NCBI GenBank assembly: GCA_964017045.1
Contig: OZ024798.1
Location: 31,424,347 to 31,488,346 of the forward strand
Reading direction: 5' to 3'
Length of the DNA: 64,000 nucleotides
Origin: Omphiscola glabra
Taxonomy: Eukaryota > Mollusca > Gastropoda > Lymnaeidae
Shown: piece by piece, positions 42,701 to 53,400 of the stretch
How positions within the stretch are numbered: position 1 is the first letter of the stretch
How the letters are laid out: each line of letters starts with the position of its first letter
Program-made: the position numbers and the translations under genes
The notes under the pieces: generated by a model
Databases searched by the model: none
Seen by the model: only the letters and a program-made list of their open reading frames with translations
What the model was told of the DNA's origin: nothing

Positions 42701-45700
42701 AGAAGACGCATTTATATACGTGAAAATATGCTAAGTCTTCTTTAATACTTACCATATTTTACAGGCATGTAATGCAAGAAATTTTAGGTAAAAATGATAC
42801 TAAAACTATACAAACATATAAGTATCCGAAATTTTTCATTTCCAGTAAAAGATTTATAGGTCTACTAATGCCTGTCTATACAACTGAATACCTAGGCTGG
42901 GGTACCATGCTATATAAGACAACAAATAATAATAATAATAATGTTGATCAACTTGCATTAGACATCATATCTGTGTGTAAAACCAGTAATATAAGTAGCG
43001 CACCTTTGACTGGATATTAGCATAGTGTTATCGGTATGACCATAGTTAATTTCAAATATTATCACAATTTAAAGGATTTTGACTTTTTTCGTACACATAA
43101 ATATTTATTTCGTTAATACTTATTGTATTGTTGTGGAACAGGATTAACAGATCGCATTATACATGGGCATAGCATTTTGTTTTTTTTTCAAAGAACAAGT
43201 TAGGAATTTATGGATTATACATGGATTGCATTATACACTCAAATATATGGTAATTACCCAACTGCTGTTATTTTACATCACAGAAATGTTGTGTATAATG
43301 TCATAAAGAAACATTTACATTGTTTCGGATAAATAAAAGAATGTTATCTTATTCTTAGCAATAAAACAATAACCATTTAAATAGCATTTATAACCCAAAC
43401 AACAGTATTTTTTCATAACCAGACGCGCAAGTGGTAGATTACCAACAATACTAATGGGTATCAATAAAAGAAATTAAATAGATTTAAATTTAAAACTAGA
43501 ACAAGATTTTTTCAAAACTGACGCTGATGTAGTAAATTACTCTGATACTTTAGACAATCCACACAATGATGTGTGTCCTTGTAGGATTCTCTCCCTTTTG
43601 TTTATTCTTGGGTTGTTACTAGAGTTAAATTTTCTTTATTATGGTTTAATTATATAATATTTAAATTTTCAAACATTTTGGAAAGATAGGTATAGTTCTG
43701 TATTGATTTTTTGACAAGATTCAACAAAGTAGCTTTGCTTGCCAAAAAATTTATGTATTAGTATTAGCTAAAATTATTTCATTAAATTTTAACATTTTGT
43801 TATTTTTGTTCTTTTTGTTCTTATTTTCATTTCTCTCCGTAGATAGCTAAACCTGTACAATACATTCTTTCCCTTTCCCCATTTTAACCTTTTCGCTACC
43901 GATGACGTCGACTCGACGTCATGATCACCCACTTTCAAATACCAAGGACGTCACATAGTCGTCATAACAAAAAGGCAAAGAAATTTTCTGAAATACCAAG
44001 TACGTCACGTCGAAGTCATATTTCAATGCTATATATTTCTTTATTGGTTTATCTATAGGGGAGTTAAAAAGCAAATAGGATAAAGAATGAAAATACCGGA
44101 AATTTCTTCATTTTTTAGTTTTGTTTTGCTGAGTCAGCAAAAATCGTTTTCAAAACCCAGCGGTAGTTAAGGGGTTAACAGACATTTGTTTTTTTTTACA
44201 CTTATAATATAAGGCTTCCACCATCATTGCCTTTACCTGTGACGGGTCATGGCATCAAAGATGGCGGTGTGTGAAACGTCATGACCTTTCATGGGTCATG
44301 GCAATCAAGATAGCTGCAGTGTGAAACATCAAGGCGTGGAGTGTCTAAATTTACTGATTACGCCTAAGTTAACAGTTATCAAATTTGGTAAATGCGAAGA
44401 GATAGCACCGCGTTTTTTACCATGGCTGCGAACTTGATTGCCGTGACCCGTAAAATTAACAATAAAACGTTTAAAAATAATGAAAAAATTTCCTAAATGT
44501 ATCCCTAAACCTAACCTGAACCCTAAATATATCCTTAAACTACCTAACCTGAACTTGAACCCTAAATGAATGTATCCCTAAACACTGCCTAACCAGGGTT
44601 TTGACTTTATTGGAACCAGGGTTTTGCAAACGTGGTGCTATCTCTTGGCATTAGCCTCAAATTTATGTGCATAATAACTAAATTCACAATTGAGATTTTG
44701 GTAAATTTCTAGAGATGGGTCCGCGTTTTTTTACCATGGCCGCCATCTTGGTTGCCCCAACCCGCGAACTTTTACGTGTTCACGGGTCCGGACAACCAAG
44801 ATGGCGGCCGTGGAAAAATAGAATAACTCATGTTTTTGCTAAAATTACGAATAAAAAGTTTTAAAAAATGAAAAAATGATCTAAATCTATCCCTCACCCT
44901 AACCTGAACCCTAAATTCCTCCCTAACCAGGTTTTGACCCTCTCCCTGACCAGAGTTTTGACCCTATCGGAACCAGCGTTTTGACACTCTCCTTAGCCTA
45001 ATGTGGCGCTGGGTTTTGACCCTGAAAAGTAGGAAAAATTTTTAAAAAACAAAGAAAAGTGGCCAAAATTAATTATAAAATAAAGAAGTAATCAAAATCC
45101 AACTTACATTTTCATGGAATACACTTTTACACACTTTATTTCAGGTTCCAACGAAAAGAATATCCAAAAATTAATGAAGCATAGTCTGGTCAACTTCTAA
45201 AGACATCTCATAAAATGGCGGAGCTCATTAACATATTTAATAGGCCAACCAATGAAATTTTAAAAATTATAATTAATCAACCAATAAATATTTGCCACCG
45301 TCATATTAATGAAAATTTAACTCTAATTAAAAAAATAAGGGGAGTGAATCCACGCAAATGACGTCACAGACACAACTAGACATCAGCCGAGATTTCAACA
45401 TTGAAAAACTAATTAAAATCGCTAAAATGAATTTTGGCTAATTCAGATAGATGGTACCTCATCATTAGGTTTAGGGATAGATTTATCATTTAGGCGTTCA
45501 GGTTAAGGTAGGTACTTCGCCGAAGCAAGGGACACTCCTAGAAAATTTGTATCGGAAATGGGCGTCGGCGCAATGAAATCCGAGATTTTAATTTTGTATG
45601 TGCATGTAATTAGAATAAATCAGGAGTCCTTTTGGCCCATAATTAAGGTTTGACTCTGCCCATTCACATTAGGAGAAATGTTTAGCTACATTTCCATTTA

Positions 45701-47185
45701 ATTTTTTTGTTCTTTATATCAACCTTAAGTGAGGAAAATCTTATGTCAATATAAGGCATCTTTCCCTCAAAATTTTTTATAGAAATTTAAAGAGCCTATC
45801 TTTCATATTAAAAGCCCAAAAACACGATACATTGATATATATGTGTGCCAATTCTCATTGATGTAGGTCGTGTCCAACGTTCGCTACGCTTGTCCAAGTG
45901 ACCTGCATTACCATAAGGTCGCTCAGCCTAAGTTCGACATGGCGTCGGCCACGCCCCCTTTTCAATGGAGGAAGATGCCGATACTTAGGAAATATTTAAT
46001 TATTACTACTATTTACATCAAAATATTTGATAAATTATGTTTTAGAATGAACTTACATGTTATTGAAATTATAATATTTTAATTTGAGGTTAAAAAACCC
46101 AGTAGAGTCCATATTATGATGGATCATCATTTGCAGTGTGCAAAATGTCATGGCCATGCGCATGGGCAGCCATTCACAGTCACTTGCATAATGGCTATAC
46201 CGTACTACTATCTCATTCATAAAAGATTGCCGTGTGCAAAAACTATTAAAACTAGGTCAGGGAAAGCTTTAATTAATTAATTAGTCATGCACCAAAGTTG
46301 AAAGTTCAAAATAAGTAGTTCCCGAACAGTATTTTAGTAACAAGGAGATGCGTAGCCTTATATAGATTATATAGCATATACCGGTATATTATAATTTATA
46401 ATGGACGAGTAGATTTGGTAAACAGAAAAGCCTTATATTAATACATTATATTAAATTTACTGATATACTTAGTGCATAGATAGATAAATTATAATTTATG
46501 TATAATTGTATCGCATTAATTTTAATACAGCATTAGTTCTGTAAATAAAAGTCGCATAAAATTTTTTAAAATTATCAATAAAACAAGATTTATTTAGCTC
46601 GTGACGCGAACAGCGGAATTGGGTAACAGAATATGGCGATGCGGTCCATGTTAAAAAAGGACAAACAAAGTCGTACTTTACAAATTCATAACTTTAAAAC
46701 TACAACAGCTAAAAACATGATTTTGGTGTTATAATTCTGTAAAAAATAAACTCTATTCAACTATGCCATTGCCATTGGTTTATTTTTACAAAATTTTTGA
46801 ATTTTTTACCAAAGTACCTAGGTTAAGGTGAGGGATAGATTTAGGGTTCAGGTTAGGGTGAGGGATAGATTTAGGGTTCAGGTTAGGGTGAGGGATAAAT
46901 TTAGGGTTCAGGCAACCAAGATGACGGCCATGGTAAAAAAACGCGGTACAATCTATACGAATTTACCCGAATTTTAAATTTATTTTACCGCCGGGTTGTC
47001 CCAGAATGAAGACTTTGATGGCTTGGAAGATTTAAAATAAAACAGGCTAAATATATGTTAAATTATTCAGAGATCATTACCAAGTTTCCGTCTTGAAATA
47101 TTGAAATAGCAGTAGCGCAGATTCTTTGTTTAGCAAAGCAGTTTATTCGAACCAAACGGGTCATCCAAGGTAGGTTGGACGCCAT
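33701..47185 (-). CDS. MRPS9: Mitochondrial ribosomal protein S9 (uS9m), 14 coding exons
   Basis: Coding exons: 47185-47081, 41807-41639, 40018-39915, 39626-39564, 39104-39074, 38515-38436, 38227-38139, 37850-37775, 37417-37292, 37040-36998, 35714-35609, 35442-35273, 34324-34246, 33713-33701. They join in phase to 1254 nt, 417 aa (human about 396). Residues 1-35 ([20 protein letters not shown]...) are basic and lack acidic residues until the end, as expected for a mitochondrial presequence. Signatures: [37 protein letters not shown], the uS9 core [10 protein letters not shown] and [15 protein letters not shown], and the terminus [19 protein letters not shown]. uS9m binds the decoding side of the small mitoribosomal subunit with its C-terminal tail near the P site. 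The last coding exon has only 13 nt. Exon 1 faces NDUFB8. Confidence 0.96.
35036..35175 (+). mobile_element. Decayed copy of the tRNA-derived SINE family
   Basis: Contains cactacgggtagatgggact plus cattaaatttggatgg, matching the middle of the SINE at 20862-21242 with many substitutions. It lies in the last-but-two intron of MRPS9. Confidence 0.55.
35945..36590 (-). mobile_element. Decayed CR1-like LINE 3' end in an MRPS9 intron
   Basis: It is the inverted counterpart of 23945-24636: the microsatellite attattattatta comes first, then ccccaacctagggctgggct, then the minus-strand LINE C-terminal region. Frames are broken. Confidence 0.65.
37505..37680. mobile_element. Small inverted-repeat DNA element
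   Basis: Left end agcagacctgtttaccctc; right end the imperfect complement of it (taagagtaaacaagtctgtg). The interior carries aaaatcgtacaat and tcgtacattgtacgcc. It overlaps no coding exon. A partial relative is at 19080-19165. Confidence 0.65.
38895..38957 (-). mobile_element. Penelope-like element 3'-terminal fragment
   Basis: The stretch tctgaaaaaaggatcgc...acaacgaac...ggaaggaagccttc matches, with changes, the terminal region of the Penelope-like element at 49988-50055. It abuts the exon-like copy at 38954-38984. Confidence 0.5.
38954..38984 (-). pseudogene. 31-bp near-copy of part of MRPS9 exon 3
   Basis: 28 of 31 bases match 39947-39977 inside exon 39915-40018; the three differences are all transitions. 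In the parent frame the copy would read K-C-H-L-A-N-I-M. It sits in the intron between the exons at 38436-38515 and 39074-39104, in the same orientation, at the edge of a Penelope-like fragment. It is too short to be an alternative exon with confidence. Confidence 0.55.
40275..41589. mobile_element. Non-autonomous PIF/Harbinger-like element, TAA duplication
   Basis: The left end GGGGCCATCCATAAATGACG and the right end (complement GGGCGCATCTATAAATGATG) form an inverted repeat flanked by TAA on both sides (40272-40274, 41590-41592). The 1.3-kb interior has no transposase but contains a GC-rich block at about 40900-41160 and G runs. The element occupies much of MRPS9 intron 2. Confidence 0.75.
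41930..42131. mobile_element. Truncated pogo/mariner-like MITE
   Basis: Begins ccatatttttgcgcatataa after a TA. It repeats 'ataagacgcacccgtacat' modules and shares its inner end (catctgccgcactgagcaat) in inverse orientation with 4310-4345. The right terminus is missing. Confidence 0.65.
42552..42731. mobile_element. Pogo/mariner-like MITE, second MRPS9 intron copy
   Basis: Starts ccgtatttttgctcatataa after TA (42550-42551) and ends ...tacgtgaaaatatgc before TA (42732-42733). Internal gcaccctgggtgc matches the element at 4237-4444. Confidence 0.7.
42888..42941 (+). repeat. LINE 3'-tail fragment with (AAT)n
   Basis: The sequence cctaggctggggtaccatgc followed by tatataagac and AAT triplets matches the 3' tail of the LINE at 23945-24636. 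Confidence 0.55.
43888..44174. mobile_element. piggyBac-like MITE flanked by TTAA
   Basis: Left CCTTTTCGCTACCGATGACG and right (complement) CCCCTTAACTACCGCTGGG are an imperfect inverted repeat, and TTAA lies directly outside both ends (43884-43887, 44175-44178). TTAA is the obligate piggyBac target. The interior has several 'gacgtc' boxes. No transposase. Confidence 0.75.
44370..45000. mobile_element. Cluster of the YY1-box repeat family, including an inverted pair
   Basis: It includes minus-oriented units with 'cctaacctgaaccctaaat' and accatggctgcg, then a palindrome whose arms are 44734-44754 (ccatggccgccatcttggtt) and 44793-44813 (its complement with one mismatch), separated by 38 bp. Units end in 'ggtaaattt' flanks like the copy at 18300-18478. 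It lies within MRPS9 intron 1. Individual copy borders are uncertain. Confidence 0.6.
45432..45512. mobile_element. Truncated copy of the YY1-box repeat family (left end)
   Basis: Contains ttggctaattcagatagatg and the telomere-like unit tttagggatagattta, matching the left half of 18300-18478. The YY1-type box is absent. Confidence 0.6.
46800..46975. mobile_element. YY1-box repeat copy in MRPS9 intron 1
   Basis: Three units of 'agggatagatttagggttca' then caaccaagatgacggccatg and a right end cggtacaatctatacgaatt. It lies about 100 bp downstream of the MRPS9 first exon. Confidence 0.65.
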
Positions 47186-47453
47186 TTTTACCAACTAAGG
47201 GAGGTGCTCTATTTAATCTTCTTTGGTATTTTTAATTAATGATTATATATAAAATTTTTAAAAAATTACATTTCAAAAGCTACAAATTTTATCAAGATTT
47301 TTTTAATTATTCAATTTAAAGAAACAATTTAATTTATAATAAAAAATAAGGTGTGAGGAATATTTAACAACGAAAGGTCTTTATCAAAGTTAAGCTACTG
47401 CTAAGACTAATAAAGTTCTCATCAATATAATTTAAACTGCTGCTGCTAAACAA
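47186..47453. promoter_or_regulatory. Shared bidirectional promoter interval of MRPS9 and NDUFB8
   Basis: Only 268 bp separate the divergent start codons of two genes for mitochondrial proteins. The interval is strongly AT-rich, not a CpG island, and no TATA box or paired factor sites can be assigned with confidence. Both start codons read ATGGCG. Co-regulation is inferred from layout and function; the true transcription starts are unknown. Confidence 0.7.
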
Positions 47454-50400
47454 ATGGCGACCTTGAGGAAAGCTATATTTTTGTTGGCAAGACAAAAAAA
47501 ACTTTACCTTTTTCAAAAGGAGGCAAATTTATCAACAACCTCCCGTTGCGCTGCCGCGTGTAAGTTATCTTCTTTTATTATGTTAAGGTTTAGTGAACAC
47601 CTAGGAGGCACATGAATAAAAAAAAAAAATTGAGTCAGTGTCAGTCGGAGCTGTCTTACTTAAGTGACTTAACTTAACTTGAGTCTTGAATTCAGTGTCA
47701 GTAGTAGCTATAGTGTGTAGTGGCAGATTCTGCTCTGCAGAGTGAATAAAAGTAAGGCTAATGTCTAGTTATGGAGGCATGGCGTCATTTGCGTGTTTTG
47801 TTATGTTGCTGATGACTTTAGGGTTCAGGTTAGGTTTAGGGATAGATTTAGGGTTCAGGTTAGGGTGAGGGATAGATTTAGGGTTCAGATTAGGGTGAGG
47901 GATACATTTAGGAAGTTTTTTCATTATTTTTAAACGTTTTATTCTTAATTTTACGGGTAGTGTCAACCAAGATGGCAGCCATGGTAAAAAACGCGGACCC
48001 ATCTCGAAATTTACCAAAAGTAAATTTACGCTATCTGTACAATAGGTACTTTGACAGAAATTTTCAATATTGTCCTATTGCCATAAATGATACATCATTT
48101 TAAAGGGCTAGCTATAAGCTTTGCAAAAATACCAATTTCATCTTTCTAGCTTTTATAGAAATGAAGTTATGATTTTGTTGGTGAATTTTTTTAACCCCCT
48201 TCTTTATCTTTGTATTTAATTGTAAAAACTTGTGACCGACTTTCCAAATTTCTGCCTTATTTTGCCAACAACTTTTTTATTTGAAAAGATAATGCAACCA
48301 AATTTTCAGGAAACATTCTCAATGCAATATGCAACTCAATGAACAACAAAACTTTTACATAACATCAAGAATTTGCATTTTGGATAATTTTATTTGTGGG
48401 TATGTTACGAAAAAAGTGAATGGAAAAATTGGAACAATCATTATTTCTGAAGAAAAAAAGCAGAAAATAATATGTTTATTTAATTTAAACTAATTTTACT
48501 AAGCTTAAGCTATTGTTAAATTTTAAATCAATTGTCATATTTATAAAAAGGTAAGTATTCTTTTTTTATATCTAAAATTGATGGATATAATTATAAATAA
48601 AAATTACTCAAAAAAATTAAAATCATCCATAAGTTATAAGACTAATGGTAAGGACACACAGTAGGAAGGGTAAGTATTAGAATGTTACATTAACTTAACA
48701 GTTATTTAAAATTTATATTTTAATATTTTATTAAATTAAAAAGATACTAATAGGCATGTAAGTGTGGTTGTAATAGTTAGTAATAGTTAAATTTGGTATA
48801 ATGTAGTAAATATATTCTGTTTAATATCCCTAGCGAAAGGATAAAATTATTATTATTCCTATTATTGGTTCAGTAAAGGAGAACAGATAAAATGTTTAGA
48901 CATTAACTAAATAAACTTACAGTTTTTGACGTAATTTGATGCTATTTTATGTATTAATTTACTATTATACCGTATAATAGCTATTTATGTATATCAAGGG
49001 ACAAAACTTGTCAGAAATTCAACAGATTACAAAAACTAAAATTTATATAAACTTCTTGAATTATTCAGTTGTATTAACTTCTAATAATATTGTAAAACTG
49101 TTTCTCATTTATTAATTGGTTAGTGCTTAGCGGATTTTTCGATATGAACAATAATAAAAATATTTTTATATCATTATATAAAATTGATGAGAAGAGCCAT
49201 TTCCGACAAACCAAGTTTTATTTGTGAAGGGGGATAACTGGTGACAACTGATAATTTCATTGAAGTTTGAAAATTCATAACTTTTTTTTGCAAGAACCAT
49301 TCTTAACGAAGTAAAGTTATTCTTTTGTGTGAAGGATCACAGTATTACTACGGTAAAACCACTATGTCCTACGACTTTACACAAAAAAGTGATAAGCCAT
49401 TAAAGTATATACCGATACAAAATAATAAATTTGATGACAGTCTCAAAATTCACCATGTTGCAAATATATCGCCGTGTTTGGAAAAATATGCGCTCTACGT
49501 CACTGATGTCAAAACAATTTATTCTTAGAAAACTGTGACGTAAAACGCAAAACAACGAAGTCCTCCCCGAGCCGAATGTAAAATGGCCACAACAGTTTTT
49601 CCGTCATTTTTCGGATGCGCAAACCGCGTGCGCGTGAGACCTTCAAAGTACCTACTGTACAATGACATTTCCCACCTTGGTTATTATGACCTATGACGGA
49701 CTCATGGCAACCAAGATAGCGGCAGGAAAGGGAGAGAATATCCTGGTTTAGCTATTCTTAAGAGTGAGAGAAAGAAAAATAGGAAAAATATTTTAAAATT
49801 AAATTGAAAAATTTCCACCGATATATAAATTTCTTGGTGAGCTTATTTTTTATTTTTATTATTTGGAAAGAAGTGTCAGCGACCTGCAGTCCCCCCCTTC
49901 TCTGATGATGTGATTTCATCTTGTTTCCCTCAACTAAAGCATGTGTGAAGCTACAGTTACACAAAGGGAAATTAGTAAAACAAAGTATTGTCAAACCTGA
50001 AAAAAGGAATGCAACAAAACAACGAACGTTTCGGCAGGAAGCCTTCGTCAGTGAACAAACAAAAGAAAAAAACAGATTTAATTTTTAAAAATAGCACTTA
50101 GTTGAGAAGACAGCAAAAGAATTGTGACATAAATAAGAAGGTGAGAGATTAAATACAGGCAAAAGGGAAAGAAAAGAGGAGAAGTCAGTCCACTGCGATT
50201 GATTGTGAGATGGAGGGGCTCCAGCTGTGAATAAAGACATGACGTTCATGCCATGTGGTGTCAAGGTTCCATAGGTCTGGATAAGCTTGTTGTCCAAATT
50301 CATCTGTCTGGGTGTGTTTGTGCTGGTCACGATCACACTAATTCTAATATCTGCCGTTGCTTTGTGGTTGCTTCTATATAATTGTTTGGAGATGGGACAC

Positions 50401-53400
50401 TGTTTATCTTGCATAATATTTCGGATGTGTTCAGTACACCTTTCAGAGTGTCGCCGTCCTGTCTCCCCTATGAACAACATGTGGCAGTGGGTGTACTCTA
50501 AAACCCAGCTTACAGTTTCATGAGAATCACCCAAAAACCTTTTACACACTTTATTACAGATTCCACCAAAAATAAAAATCCAAAATATGTCACAAAAGTC
50601 AAAATTCATTTTTCGAAATGATCAGATGGTCAGAAAAAAAAATAGCCTTGTTTAGAAATATTGTAATAAACCATGTTATGAAGTATTAATTTAAAAATTC
50701 AGGACAGCAAATTCTCTCTCTCTTTCCCCTCCCTATTTTAGTAGACGTATGTCTGCACTCCTTTTTCTTTTTACACGGCCACCAAGATGGTGCTTGTTGA
50801 AAATTAGTGGTGCAGATTGTGTAAATTTACCTAGTAATATTAGTGTTAGTCTTGCCGTTGTAAAGTAAATGCCCTTATCCAGTGTTGTGAAGTATTAATT
50901 TAAAAATTCATTGGCGTATTAATATATAAAAAAGAGAATTAACTCTAGTAACAATTGGGAGTTACTCATCCACAGATACTCATGGGTTTATTGTAAAGAG
51001 AACGTTCATTGGCGTATTAATATATAAAAGAGAATTTAACTCTATTAACAATTGGGAGTTACTCATCCACAGATACTCATGGGTTTATCGTAAAGCGTAC
51101 GTTGGCCCTTTATTCATAGGATTTAAAAAATGATAATTTTTAAAGAAAAAATTAGAATTATAACCCCACTATAGCTCGATTTCTGATATATTAATGGCTT
51201 CCAATAATATTGTGCCATTGTACTATATATTCATTTCCATAGGCAATTTTTTTCAAAGTGTGATTCAAAAAAAAATAATGTAAATATATATATGCATACA
51301 ACTTCAACTTCCACTAACCACAAGAGATTAAAAAATCTGTTTGTCTTTTTAAAAATCATATATTTTACTACTTCAAAAAGATCCTAAAGCTATTCCCACA
51401 GAATGTTTAAAACTCCAGCTATAAACATAACCCAGTTATTACTGCTATCTGATTTTACAGACCCCAATTATTGTGTTAAAGCTGGTTTACACTGTATTTG
51501 ATAATTTATAAGATTTACGAAATAGCCAGACTGATTTCTGGTAGTAAATGTTCCCTTAAGCTGCGCTGCCATCTCAAAGACACTGCGCAGCAGTTTTGAG
51601 TACCGGTATCCTCGCAGCAAATTTTTATTAAAATAATTTCAAACAGATATGCTGCTCTCTGCAGCCGGAATTATACAGTTTTTTAAACATGTTTTCAATT
51701 TCATTCAGGTCTATTTTTTTGTCTTCTACTCTTTACGTAGAACTATTGATTTACATACTTACCGATTCATACTGGATCAAGCTAGCCTTGTTCTGAACCA
51801 CTGACGCCATTCATGTAAATTTCAGGGTGTCTACTGCGCAGTGAATGTGTGTAAAGTAAATAAATCGCGTACATATAGTTTATTTTAAATGTAATAGCTA
51901 ATTAATTTTAATAATGTTTTATCCATTATGTCTAAATCTCAGTTAAGCGAACTGTCAGCGTCATTGGTTGATAAGAAAAAATGTAGATCAAATTTTAAAA
52001 TGGGATCTATGAATTTGTGCATGCAGCACTACCAGATTTGTCGACAGAGCGGACTCTCAAGCTGGGTGATATTTTTAAATATTGTGAAATTGATGATGTT
52101 GATGTCTGTGAAATGTGCTTCAAAGCTAATGCAGGTGGTGATTTCTCTGCAGGGAAAAGGTGGGAGGCTTGAAAGCTGGATTATCTTAAACAACATATCA
52201 AGCAAAAAATACACTCTGATAAGGTACAGAGACCTCGTTCTATACAATCAGGAGGTGTACTTTGAATGCTTACAGAAAGTGTCGATGATCGAGGCATGAG
52301 ACAAGCAGGCCCGCATCTGGGGAGGGGGGGACAACCATGGCACTTGTCAGGGGCCCGAGCTAGATAAGGACCCACCCTTTTTTTTTAGGTTTTTTTTTCT
52401 CGAAAGTGGTCTAACTCTATCAGCTGCCTTGGGCCAAGAATTTCCTAGGTGCGGGCCTGAGACAAGAAGCAACCCAACGTAAAAGAAGACCAGGTTAAAA
52501 TTTTGATTGACACTTCCTCTTGGCTAAGGCCATATCCAGGTAATTTTTACAAGACAGTGTTTGTTGGAATTTTGTCTCTGTAGACATGTGACAGTAAATC
52601 TGTGGAATCAGCAATAACAGAGTTTTATCAAGAGAATTCATTGAACATGCAGAAAATGGTTATATTTACCTCTGATGGTGCATCGGTTATGAAGGAAAGA
52701 ACAATGGACTTGCAGCAATTCTTTGCCGAGGTATATCTACTGGAACAAGATTGTGTTGCTCATCGTCAAGATTTAGGCATCGATGATGCTTGCAAACATA
52801 TAAGTTTATTTGCAGACATTGAAACATTCCTTTGGACAGTGTACACATTGTTCAGTAGGTCGACATTACGGAAAATTCATTGAATGTTTATATTTGCACC
52901 TGGACTCTCGTTTCCATGAAAGTGAGTTGATGCAATGGCAAATCTTTGAGATTTAAGCGTTCATAGACGCTTCAGATTTTAATTTTGGCCAAGAAGAACT
53001 TGTAGCACTGGTTTCTAGATATGCGGCATTCCTGGAAAACTATGACGAAATTCTGCTGAAAGTTAAGGATCAGTGTCGTAACTTAAGGTTTGTGACATTG
53101 CCTATTTCTGTTACATTTCTTGCATCAAATGCCAATTTTGAACGGGGATTCAGCCTAATTAATAATATAAAAATAAAATCAAGAAATAGGCTGGAAGAGT
53201 TACATTTAGACATGCTTATGAGAATTAAATCATATCAGAATGATGGACATTAGATCAACCTTGACGATGTGTATAAAAGATGGATATCGTTGAAAGACAG
53301 ACGCTAGAGTACCTGCAGAACTGAGTCAATCAAATGACTAGCGGCAATTGGTTGTGGGTGTGTTGGAATTTAGTTGCTTGACCCAAGGAAGGGATAAATA

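Noticed and set aside
52602..52883. hAT-like ORF as a domesticated exon of NDUFB8 or a separate gene
   Set aside because: The flanking domains are in other frames with stops between, and another MITE interrupts the sequence, so it is a relic.
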